Of a stretch of DNA of 5,711 bases, positions 1 through 5,711 are shown one piece after another (positions within the stretch are counted from its first letter, which is position 1; every line of letters begins with the position of its first letter). The notes beneath the pieces were generated by a model, which was not told where the DNA came from, did not search any database, and saw nothing but the letters and a program-made list of their open reading frames with translations. This DNA is from Bacillota bacterium (GTDB lineage Bacteria; Bacillota; Sulfobacillia; JAJZYS01; JAJYTV01). The stretch is taken from contig JAJYNV010000351.1 in the NCBI GenBank assembly GCA_021786135.1, positions 1 through 5,711 of the forward strand. The letters are read 5' to 3'. Made by a program: the position numbers and the translations under genes.

Positions 1-37
1 CCATCAGCCCCAGTGCCACGGCCAAACCTGCCTGCAA
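1..37 (-). CDS. Partial CDS (5' end only), putative membrane or secreted protein downstream of pelF-like gene
   Basis: This is the first 12 codons of a gene that continues leftward out of the window. The start is taken as TTG at 37-35 because a full AAGGAGG Shine-Dalgarno sequence lies at 52-46, eight bases before it. Reading from there gives (M)QAGLAVALGLM, which is hydrophobic and looks like the start of a membrane segment or signal peptide. The start lies 43 nt after the stop of the pelF-like gene on the same strand, with no terminator between them, so the two are probably co-transcribed. The product cannot be identified from so few residues. GTG at 19-17 is an alternative start but has no comparable ribosome binding site. 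The site and reading are seen in the sequence; that this is a real gene is inferred. Confidence 0.5.
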   Translation of the reverse strand, partial: MQAGLAVALGLM

Positions 38-45
38 ACCGCAGG

Positions 46-52
46 CCTCCTT
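46..52 (-). promoter_or_regulatory. Shine-Dalgarno site for the left-edge gene
   Basis: On the minus strand this reads AAGGAGG, a full match to the anti-Shine-Dalgarno core, eight bases before TTG at 37-35. It is the main reason to call a gene at the left edge. The last G of the site and the start codon fall in or beside a small perfect inverted repeat (GCCTGC/GCAGGC, 30-35 and 41-46, 5-nt loop). In the mRNA this could partly hide the start. Confidence 0.6.
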
Positions 53-80
53 CGCTCGCGTTCAGGCACGGTAGGGAACT

Positions 81-1844
81 TCAGGCGCTCTGCACCTGGG
101 ACAGGATCCAGGCGCTCGCGTAGTGCTGGATGGCGGCCGCTCCCGCTCCCAGCTCCGACTCGATCTCCGCCACCTGACTCAGGATCGCCGGGCCGGCAGG
201 TCCGCCAGGTGCGACGTCGAGCGCCCTGTGGAACTGGTCCAGGGCCGCGATCGGCACTCCAAGACGCAAGAGGGCGTACGCCCGTTGCAGGTACATAAGC
301 TGCCTGGCGGTCGTCCCCGCAGCGACGAGGGTATCCTCGCCCACCGCCGCCCCGGCCGACGCCGCGACTTCGGGCAGCGCGCGGTCCGCGAGGCCCATGT
401 AGAGCGACTGGTAGGCGTCCGTCGCCCGCTGGATGGTGAAAAAGCTGAGGGCGCGGTCGCGCGCGGCGGAGCCGAGGCGCTGGCGCAAGTCGCCATCCTG
501 CAGCAGGATGATCATCGCAACGGCTAGACGCGCCGGCTCCCGCGACGGCACCGTGATGCCCGTATCGGCCAGCGCCTCCGCCGTGCCGCCGACATCCGTG
601 GCCACGATGGGCAGCCCGCTCATCATGCCCTCGATCACCGAGTAGGGGAACGCCTCCGACACGCTGGACTGGATGAGGATGTCGGCCTGGTGGTAGAGTT
701 CGGCCGGATTCTGGCTGTGGCCCTGGAACAGGACGACGTCATCGAGTCCGAGCTCATGCCGCAGCTCGACCATCTGCGCATGATAATCCTCTACGGCCAC
801 CGCGCCCCAGACCTCGAGCTTCACCTCGGGGAAGTGGCCATGGACGATGGCCATCGCGCGGAGGAGCGTCTCGATGTCCTTGTTGGGATCGATGCGCGCG
901 ATGCTCAAAAGGCGCGGCGGGCCATCGTGCTCTGTGCTGTCCGGAGCGAAGACGTGCGGCGAGACGCCGTTGTACACGACCTCGATCCGCTCAGGCTGGG
1001 CGCCCAGCATGCGCTCCCATCGCTCGTTAAACGCGCACACGGGTGCGATCCGGTCGGCAAAGTGGAGATTGGCGCGCACGATCGTGCGGACAGTGGCGAG
1101 CAGGAAGCGCTTCGAAAAGCGGCTCATATTGCTGCGCCCGACCGACAGGTACTGTTCGCGCAGATAGACGCCATGCTCCGTCAAAAGGTACGGCGTCCCG
1201 TACTCGACCTTGGCGACAATACCGGCGATGCCGCAGAAGGCCGCGGCCGAAGAGTGGATCACGTCGACGTCCGGGATCGGGGTGTTGAGCACGGTGAAGA
1301 AGTGATAGATCCAACCCAGCGCCTGTACCGCCTCGAACACAGAGGGCTCCGGCCAGGACCCGGTCTCCGCAGCGTCATGCAGGAAGCGCCTGAAGGCATG
1401 CCACACCAGCTCGGACTTGAACGTCTCGCGATAGTCGAAGACCTGGAAGTGGCGGTGCATGGCGGCGAGGGCATAGCCCACCGCCTCAGGGTTCTCCCCG
1501 CTGCTGCGCATCTGCTCGAGAAAGCTCATGAACTCGGGCAGAAAGGCCCGGGACACCTCTTCGGCCGTCGTGCGCTGCTTTTGCAGGAAGATCTCCGAGA
1601 AAGGCATCTGCTCCTTGTGCTCGGAGGGGTCCTGAGTTCCCCAGAGGGGAATGGTGACGACGCGCTCTACGCTCTCCGGGAACTCGAAGCGGCTGCGCAC
1701 GAAAGGATTCATGGCCACAGCGAACACGGTGAACTCCACGTCGTCCACGAGCTTGACGAGGGTATCGCACCAGGTGCTCACGCCGCCCAGGTGGTAGGGA
1801 TAGGTGCCCTCGGTCGCGAGCATGACCCGCAATTTCCGAGGCAT
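81..1844 (-). CDS. pelF: PelF-like GT4 family glycosyltransferase with C-terminal TPR-like tail
   Basis: Predicted cytosolic retaining GT-B glycosyltransferase, 587 aa. In the Pel system PelF polymerises the exopolysaccharide from a UDP-sugar. The N-terminal half carries the PelF/DUF3492 signature: TEGTYPYHLGGVSTW at residues 11-25, a PLWG element near 66-69 and LTEHGVYLREQYLSV at 221-235. The C-terminal GT4 lobe has YNGVSPHVF (291-299), RLLSIARIDPNKD (311-323), and the catalytic E-x7-E pair E397 and E405 followed by TDVGGTAEAL (416-425). Residues about 512-582 form two or so helical, TPR-like repeats (YALLRLGVPIAALDQFHRAL and following); as far as I recall, classical PelF of about 500 aa lacks this tail. 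The start at 1844 is chosen because the PelF homology begins there and a G-rich Shine-Dalgarno sequence precedes it. The frame stays open up to 2123, but that part looks non-coding and runs over the divergent gene. The donor sugar cannot be read from the sequence. A related GT4 enzyme outside Pel is the main alternative. Confidence 0.9.
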   Translation of the reverse strand: MPRKLRVMLATEGTYPYHLGGVSTWCDTLVKLVDDVEFTVFAVAMNPFVRSRFEFPESVERVVTIPLWGTQDPSEHKEQMPFSEIFLQKQRTTAEEVSRAFLPEFMSFLEQMRSSGENPEAVGYALAAMHRHFQVFDYRETFKSELVWHAFRRFLHDAAETGSWPEPSVFEAVQALGWIYHFFTVLNTPIPDVDVIHSSAAAFCGIAGIVAKVEYGTPYLLTEHGVYLREQYLSVGRSNMSRFSKRFLLATVRTIVRANLHFADRIAPVCAFNERWERMLGAQPERIEVVYNGVSPHVFAPDSTEHDGPPRLLSIARIDPNKDIETLLRAMAIVHGHFPEVKLEVWGAVAVEDYHAQMVELRHELGLDDVVLFQGHSQNPAELYHQADILIQSSVSEAFPYSVIEGMMSGLPIVATDVGGTAEALADTGITVPSREPARLAVAMIILLQDGDLRQRLGSAARDRALSFFTIQRATDAYQSLYMGLADRALPEVAASAGAAVGEDTLVAAGTTARQLMYLQRAYALLRLGVPIAALDQFHRALDVAPGGPAGPAILSQVAEIESELGAGAAAIQHYASAWILSQVQSA

Positions 1845-1848
1845 CCAA

Positions 1849-1858
1849 CCTCCCCCTT
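1849..1858 (-). promoter_or_regulatory. Shine-Dalgarno site deciding the pelF-like start
   Basis: The minus strand reads AAGGGGGAGG, then TTGG, then ATG at 1844. Either AAGGGG (8-nt spacer) or GGGAGG (4-nt spacer) can pair with 16S rRNA. This supports the 587-aa product over the longer reading frame that starts at 2123. Confidence 0.75.
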
Positions 1859-1950
1859 CCCTGAGTTTCGCCCTCGAACCCAGTAAAAACGGATGTGCCA
1901 TAAAACTTTGCAGGTCAATGACAAGGCATTCCGACTGTGTATGTCGTAGT

Positions 1951-1977
1951 TTGCCATGGTTATCTTCCATTTGGCAA
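1951..1977. repeat. Inverted repeat TTGCCATGG / CCA-TT-TGGCAA in the intergenic region
   Basis: TTGCCA at 1951-1956 is perfectly complementary to TGGCAA at 1972-1977. Inside it TGG (1957-1959) pairs with CCA (1967-1969), giving nine base pairs with a two-base TT bulge and the loop TTATCTT. There is no T-run after it on the plus strand, so it does not look like a terminator. It may be an operator or an RNA hairpin in the pelG leader. The repeat is seen directly; its role is inferred. Confidence 0.5.
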
Positions 1978-1987
1978 TGCCATGGCA
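1978..1987. repeat. 10-bp perfect palindrome TGCCATGGCA upstream of pelG-like gene
   Basis: TGCCATGGCA equals its own reverse complement. Its first eight bases, TGCCATGG, repeat those at 1952-1959, 26 bases upstream. It also forms TGGCA-A-TGCCA with the bases before it (1972-1982). It lies 23 bp before the pelG-like start codon, a place where a bound protein could block transcription or translation initiation. It is a candidate operator half of a repeated site; the regulator is unknown. Confidence 0.45.
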
Positions 1988-1995
1988 TAAGGGAC

Positions 1996-2000
1996 GGGAG
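1996..2000 (+). promoter_or_regulatory. Shine-Dalgarno site of pelG-like gene, long spacer
   Basis: GGGAG lies ten bases before ATG at 2011, slightly further than usual. CGGG (1995-1998) can pair with CCCG (2007-2010), which would shorten the effective distance or partly mask the site. It is weaker than the site of the divergent gene but is the only one near a plausible start. Confidence 0.5.
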
Positions 2001-2010
2001 CATAACCCCG

Positions 2011-3615
2011 ATGAGCATCCCCCGGCGAAGCGGTTCCGGCGCGCACACCCATGCCACCGCGCATGACCGTCTCCTGCAGCAGGTGGTCGAGGCGAACGGC
2101 GACCTGCAGGATGTCATGGACATGGCCGCGACGATCGAATCGCTCGGCTGGAGCGATCAGCGTGTCGAGGACACCTTCGGGCAGCCGACGGTCTTCGACC
2201 TGGCGCAAGAGTTGTTCAACGAGTATCTGACGACGGTACGTTCCGAACCCGTGCCTCCACGCTTCGACCTGCCCTGGTACCGCGTGCTGCGCCAGCTCGC
2301 GGTCGACTTCCTGCACGGCCTCACGTTCGCCCTGCCAATGGCGGTGTCCGTGGCCTCCATGGTCATATTGCGCATCAGTATCTCATCGTTTCAATATTTC
2401 TCCGTGCCACAGGCCACGGCACTGGCGATGGCCACATTCCTGTCTTTCGTCGTCACAGGCGGCTTCACCCAGGCCATGGCCACTGTCTACTATGTGCTGC
2501 TCGGCCTGCAGGAGGCCGGCCTTATCGAGCGGACGCTGTACCTGATCATGCGCTGGGGCTTCGTGTCAGCCGTGGTGCTGGCCCTGGGCGTCCTCTTGGG
2601 CGACGCGCTCTTCCCCATGTTTCCATTGTCACTGGCGCTCTTCATGGTTGTCTACCTGATCCTGCTCTCCCTCCTCTGGCTGTCCTATGCCAGCCTCTAC
2701 GTGCTGCGGCGCGAGTACGTCCTGACGCTCGTCACCGCTAGCGCCATCCTGATCGCGTACGCGATCTGGCGCGCAGGTTACAACGTCATCCTTGCCCAGG
2801 CCATCGCGATGATCTCGGCCACCATCATCGCGACCTTGGCTTGGCTGGTCATCTTCCGGCGCCAGAGCCGGCGCTGGGATCACACAGGGCGCATCGTCAG
2901 GACGCGCAACTCACAGCTCGCCTATGCCAGCGGGCCGTATTTCCTCTACGGTCTTCTGTATTTCGTCTTTATCTTTGCGGACCGTCTAGTGTCGTGGACG
3001 ACTGCGACCTCGTTCACGCCGTACACCATCTGGTTCCGCGGCCAATACGAACTAGGAATGGACTGGGCGCTGGCTTCCCTCATCCTGCCACTGGCCGCCA
3101 CAGAGGCCTTTGTCGGCTACTTCATCCGCTGGCTGATGGCGGCGCAGGGACACGTGTCGGAACATGACGTCGCTGCCCTCGCCGTCTCTAGCCGCAACAC
3201 GTACACGCGCCTCATGGTGGCATATCTGCTGGTCGCCACGGCCGCATCCCTCATCTTGCGCCTGGGCATCGGCCTCGCCGAACACGTCCATCTGCTGAGC
3301 GGCTCCTTGCCGACGAGCAGCATCGAGTCGTTCGTCTTCTCCTGGGCCAGCTTTGGGTACATCTTCCTCGCCATATCCCTATTCAACATCCTGCTGCTAT
3401 TCAGCCTTGCATACCCTGTTCCGGCCCTGCGCTCGCTGCTCATCGCTCTGGCCGTGGATGTCGGTGTAGGTATCGTGGCCACACGGGTGTTCGCCGCCTA
3501 CCAGTTCGCCGTCATCGGACTGCTTGCGGGCGTGACGTGCCTGCTCGTGCTTTCAACGCGGGACGTCCTGCGCACCTTGCCGAACATTGATTTCATGCTC
3601 TACAGAATGGTCTGA
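2011..3615 (+). CDS. pelG: PelG-like polysaccharide export membrane protein with N-terminal extension
   Basis: Integral membrane protein of 534 aa resembling PelG, the 12-helix Pel transporter of the MOP flippase superfamily, which works with PelF to move polymer out of the cytoplasm. About 12 hydrophobic segments can be read between residues 98 and 516. The central stretch GPYFLYGLLYFVFIFADRLVSW (308-329, split as GPYFLYGLLY and FVFIFADRLVSW) and the later ASLILPLAATEAFVGYF (355-371) fit the PelG pattern of a YGL-Y segment, an acidic residue and a following tryptophan. Residues 1 to about 95 are soluble, helical and charged, and include ESLGWSDQRVEDTFG (43-57) and VFDLAQELF (61-69). PelG proteins of about 450 aa lack this part. 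The start at 2011 is chosen for its Shine-Dalgarno site; the frame is open from 1804 but that part reads as low-quality sequence and overlaps the divergent gene. It lies 13 nt before the next gene, so the two form an operon. Another MOP-type exporter is the alternative. Confidence 0.87.
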   Translation: MSIPRRSGSGAHTHATAHDRLLQQVVEANGDLQDVMDMAATIESLGWSDQRVEDTFGQPTVFDLAQELFNEYLTTVRSEPVPPRFDLPWYRVLRQLAVDFLHGLTFALPMAVSVASMVILRISISSFQYFSVPQATALAMATFLSFVVTGGFTQAMATVYYVLLGLQEAGLIERTLYLIMRWGFVSAVVLALGVLLGDALFPMFPLSLALFMVVYLILLSLLWLSYASLYVLRREYVLTLVTASAILIAYAIWRAGYNVILAQAIAMISATIIATLAWLVIFRRQSRRWDHTGRIVRTRNSQLAYASGPYFLYGLLYFVFIFADRLVSWTTATSFTPYTIWFRGQYELGMDWALASLILPLAATEAFVGYFIRWLMAAQGHVSEHDVAALAVSSRNTYTRLMVAYLLVATAASLILRLGIGLAEHVHLLSGSLPTSSIESFVFSWASFGYIFLAISLFNILLLFSLAYPVPALRSLLIALAVDVGVGIVATRVFAAYQFAVIGLLAGVTCLLVLSTRDVLRTLPNIDFMLYRMV

Positions 3616-3620
3616 GAGGG
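3614..3620 (+). promoter_or_regulatory. Shine-Dalgarno site overlapping the pelG-like stop codon
   Basis: GAGAGGG starts inside the TGA stop of the pelG-like gene and lies eight bases before ATG at 3629. This favours 3629 over the upstream in-frame ATG at 3587 and points to translational coupling of the two genes. Confidence 0.6.
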
Positions 3621-3628
3621 ACGACGAC

Positions 3629-5602
3629 ATGGCGTTGCCGCTGCCCATCGAACTTGAGACAATCCTCCGTCTGGGACTGGCGGCCGCCATCATGCTCTAT
3701 TTCTGGCCGCGGTACGCCCTCGCGGATTACCCCTCCATCTCGCGCAGCGACAAGGTAGTAGGCGATGCCGCGCAGATGCTGGTGTTTCTGATCATCGCAG
3801 GCTACGCGCTTGCAGCCGCCCAAATCTACAACTGGCTCACCCTGGCGCTGGCCCTGGTCCTGCTGCGCCTGGCCAAGCCGGTGCGGCAGACGACTTCCTA
3901 CAACTTGAGCATTGGCGCCTCGATCGCAGCTCGCATCCTCGAGGAGTTCGACCAGCTTGGCGGATGGCCGCAGCGACTGATCGCCGTACTGCGCCAGATT
4001 CGTGGCCAACGCGCACACCGGCGGCTGGCAGTGATAACGATCCTTGCACTTGTTCTGCTGACCGCCGTTTTTGCCGTCGCGGTGTGGATGCGTCTTGCAG
4101 TGCCGTTCGCCCACGCCGCACTGCCGTATTCCGACGCCCCGGTCACGCTGTACTGGACGCAAGCCATTCAACAGCAGACGCTCTTTCCCAATGGCATTTA
4201 TCCGGAAGGCTATTACGTGCTCATCGCGGACCTGGTCCGCTTTTCGGCGGCGAATCCCATCGTGGGGGCCAAGTTCTTCGGCCCTCTCGTCGGAGTCATG
4301 CTGGTCGGTTCGGTCGGCTATTCCACGTACCGCGTGGCCGGAAGTCTGCCCGCTGCGCTCGTAGCCATGGCGGTCTACGGCACCCTGCCAAATCTGCTTC
4401 CGTACGACTTCCTCCGTCAGGTGGGACCGGATGCCCAGGAGTTCGGCAACGCCCTCGTATTGCCGACCCTTTGGTTCGTCTACATGTCGTGGGTGCACAA
4501 AGAGGCGTTCTGGCGCATCGCAGCACTATCGCTCCTCACCGCCACCGGGCTGGTGCACCCGGTCGCCGCTCTCAATGCCGCATGGGCGGCTGTCGCGGCC
4601 ACGCTAGCCGCCTGGGTGACACATGGCGTCGCAAGCAGCAGCCTGCGCTGGTACCGCCACTGGCTGCCCATCGCTGTGCTGCTCGCGTCCTTGCCTCTCA
4701 CCATCGCCATGGCCATCGGCATCCCGCTCGACACAGCCGGCACCCAATACCTCGTGCAGGCAGCGACCGAACGCATATTCCAGCTGCCACTGCTGGCAAA
4801 GGTCGCACTGGCGTCAGCCGTGATGCTCATCGCTCTTCGCTTCGGCGCCCGTCTGGCGGGGCGGAGGGACGCCGGCGACCCAGGGCTGCCACTCGCCGCG
4901 CTCTTGGCGCTGCTGGGCGCACTGGCTATTCAAGCCGCACCTGCCCTGGGTCTGCACTCTGCCGTGCTGCTTGACCGCGCAGGCGAATTCGTCGCGCTGG
5001 CCGAGGCGCTATGCCTTGGCCTGGGCCTCACCTTCGTACAGGAACTCTTCGCGCTGGTCCACAGGTCCGCATCCGAGTGGTTGGCACTCCTTGCCGCCTC
5101 GAGCCTTATCGCATACGGCTGGCTGCTCTTTCGTCCCGTACCGTTCAATGCGCTGCGTTCGTTCCGCTGGATGTCCGACGATTTTGTCGTAGCCGCGGTC
5201 CGCGTCGCGACGGACTTTCCCCGCAACGACTGGCTGATCGTTGCCAACAATGACGGATTCGAGTTCGCTTACGGGCAGGGTTACTCAATGAACGGGACGG
5301 AGTTGCTCGCCCACGTGGTCACCAGCGGCCACTGGCCGATCTATGCGACCGCCGGCCACTCCTCCTACGTGCTGCCGGAGAACCACATCTTCTTCTTCGT
5401 CGACACGCGGATGGTTGCATCGCCAGGCTACCGCAGCGAGTTCATCCCCGATCGACTCGTCCAGCGCCAGGCCATCCTCACCTGGCTCAAGCGTTGGCAA
5501 GCGCACCACGGCAAGCTCCCGGTCTACTTCCGCGGTCCGGATCTCACCGTCTACGAACTGGCGCGTACGACTTCAGTCGGGGCCTCGGGTGTCCAGCCTT
5601 GA
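3629..5602 (+). CDS. Large polytopic membrane protein, GT-C-like, function unknown
   Basis: A 657-aa protein I cannot assign to a named family. Roughly 13 hydrophobic segments spread from residue 10 to about 502, with a basic cytoplasmic-looking stretch at 112-133, and a soluble domain of about 145 residues (513-657) closes the protein. The layout resembles GT-C glycosyltransferases, which use lipid-linked sugar donors and act on the outer face of the membrane. After the fourth segment comes LPYSDAPVTLYW (165-176), with D169 where GT-C enzymes keep a catalytic acidic residue in the first large outer loop. NGIYPEGYYVLIADL (188-202) follows, then PYDFLRQVGPDAQEFGNAL (258-276). The C-terminal domain includes NDWLIVANNDGFEFAYGQGY (533-552) and ends with LTVYELAR. 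The start at 3629 has a Shine-Dalgarno site and lies 13 nt after the pelG-like stop, so it is probably part of the same export system, perhaps in modification, ligation or polymer transfer. Existence of the gene is near certain; the GT-C assignment is inference, and a non-enzymatic polysaccharide membrane protein is possible. Confidence 0.8.
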   Translation: MALPLPIELETILRLGLAAAIMLYFWPRYALADYPSISRSDKVVGDAAQMLVFLIIAGYALAAAQIYNWLTLALALVLLRLAKPVRQTTSYNLSIGASIAARILEEFDQLGGWPQRLIAVLRQIRGQRAHRRLAVITILALVLLTAVFAVAVWMRLAVPFAHAALPYSDAPVTLYWTQAIQQQTLFPNGIYPEGYYVLIADLVRFSAANPIVGAKFFGPLVGVMLVGSVGYSTYRVAGSLPAALVAMAVYGTLPNLLPYDFLRQVGPDAQEFGNALVLPTLWFVYMSWVHKEAFWRIAALSLLTATGLVHPVAALNAAWAAVAATLAAWVTHGVASSSLRWYRHWLPIAVLLASLPLTIAMAIGIPLDTAGTQYLVQAATERIFQLPLLAKVALASAVMLIALRFGARLAGRRDAGDPGLPLAALLALLGALAIQAAPALGLHSAVLLDRAGEFVALAEALCLGLGLTFVQELFALVHRSASEWLALLAASSLIAYGWLLFRPVPFNALRSFRWMSDDFVVAAVRVATDFPRNDWLIVANNDGFEFAYGQGYSMNGTELLAHVVTSGHWPIYATAGHSSYVLPENHIFFFVDTRMVASPGYRSEFIPDRLVQRQAILTWLKRWQAHHGKLPVYFRGPDLTVYELARTTSVGASGVQP

Positions 5603-5711
5603 GCGCCGGCGCGACCCTTTCTTTTGCGCTCGTGTCCCTTGGCCTGCTGCTCTGGTTCGTGGGCGTCCCTCTCTGGCAATGGCCCCGCACGGGGCTGCCG
5701 CCGCTCGCAGA
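5599..5711 (+). CDS. Partial CDS (5' end only), putative membrane protein
   Basis: The reading frame runs off the right edge after 37 codons. TTG at 5599 overlaps the TGA stop of the GT-C-like gene (TTGA), a usual sign of translational coupling. The product begins (M)SAGATLSFALVSLGLLLWF and continues VGVPLWQWPRTGLPPLA. That is one clear hydrophobic segment at about residues 5-25, so it is probably a membrane protein of the same operon. The Shine-Dalgarno match is poor (GGG at 5587-5589, nine bases upstream), as often seen for coupled genes. GTG at 5632 is an alternative start that would cut the hydrophobic segment. The family cannot be named from this fragment. Confidence 0.6.
   Translation, partial: MSAGATLSFALVSLGLLLWFVGVPLWQWPRTGLPPLA

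Larger units (their letters stand above)
1845..2010. promoter_or_regulatory. Divergent intergenic control region between pelF-like and pelG-like genes
   Basis: This 166-bp gap separates the two start codons and must hold, or lie next to, the promoters for both units. It is visibly richer in A+T than its surroundings (for example around 1885-1910 and 1950-1977). No convincing pair of -35 and -10 boxes was found. On the minus strand TTGTCA (1925-1920) is followed 16 nt later by TATGGC, a weak candidate for the pelF side. On the plus strand CATAAG at 1986-1991 resembles a -10 box but has no -35 partner. The right half carries a cluster of TGCCA/TGGCA pentamers, listed separately, that could be an operator. 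The control role follows from position; the promoter positions remain unresolved. Confidence 0.6.

Noticed and set aside
30..46. Inverted repeat as a transcription terminator after the pelF-like gene
   Set aside because: The stem is only six base pairs, no T-run follows it on the minus strand, and it overlaps a likely start codon.
690..1886. 398-codon open frame antisense to the pelF-like gene
   Set aside because: Its translation is rich in R, H, E, G and L with no recognisable domain, typical of an antisense shadow in GC-rich DNA; the opposite strand has clear family motifs over the same stretch.
1951..1956. TTGCCA as a -35 promoter element for pelG
   Set aside because: At 16-18 bp downstream the sequence is GGCAAT, GCAATG or CAATGC, none resembling a -10 box; the hexamer is better explained as part of the TGCCA repeat cluster.
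1804..2010. Upstream extension of the pelG-like frame by 69 codons
   Set aside because: It overlaps the start of the pelF-like gene on the other strand, its translation is cysteine-, serine- and arginine-rich without helices like the rest, and ATG at 2011 has a usable ribosome site.
1845..2123. Upstream extension of the pelF-like frame by 93 codons
   Set aside because: It crosses the intergenic region and the divergent gene's first 113 bases, shows no PelF homology, and ATG at 1844 has a strong Shine-Dalgarno site exactly where the family signature begins.
3593..4498. 301-codon open frame antisense to the GT-C-like gene
   Set aside because: Low-complexity basic and glutamine-rich translation without domain or ribosome site, lying wholly under a well-supported membrane protein gene.
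3964..4974. 336-codon frame inside the GT-C-like gene on the same strand
   Set aside because: Arginine-, alanine- and serine-rich out-of-frame reading of high-GC sequence; no membrane segments or motifs.

Overview
The window is GC-rich bacterial DNA, almost fully coding, with tightly packed genes. It holds part of an exopolysaccharide assembly locus related to the Pel system. Five genes can be supported: three complete and two cut by the window edges. The host cannot be named from this sequence. The high GC content, strong Shine-Dalgarno sites and apparent TTG starts would fit a high-GC Bacillota or Chloroflexota-type bacterium, but that is a weak inference.

Layout. A leftward unit starts at 1844 with a PelF-type family 4 glycosyltransferase (587 aa, carrying an extra TPR-like tail). 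After a 43-nt gap it continues into a gene that leaves the window at base 1; only its Shine-Dalgarno site, a TTG start and 12 hydrophobic codons are visible. A rightward unit starts at 2011 with a PelG-type 12-helix membrane protein (534 aa, carrying an extra N-terminal cytoplasmic region). It is followed 13 nt later by a large polytopic protein with a GT-C-like look (657 aa). The next gene begins with TTG overlapping the stop of that protein and runs off the right end. The two units diverge from a 166-bp intergenic region (1845-2010). That region is richer in A+T than its surroundings and contains a cluster of TGCCA/TGGCA inverted and direct repeats.

Working model. The cytosolic PelF-like enzyme would polymerise a sugar from a nucleotide-sugar donor. 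The PelG-like protein would form or help form the membrane channel through which the chain leaves. The GT-C-like protein and the two flanking membrane-protein genes are candidates for chain modification, ligation or lipid-linked sugar transfer. No pelA, pelB, pelC, pelD or pelE homologue is visible in the window. The divergent pelF/pelG order and the extra domains on both proteins set this apart from the classical co-directional pel operons. No RNA genes, mobile elements, CRISPR arrays or convincing terminators were seen.
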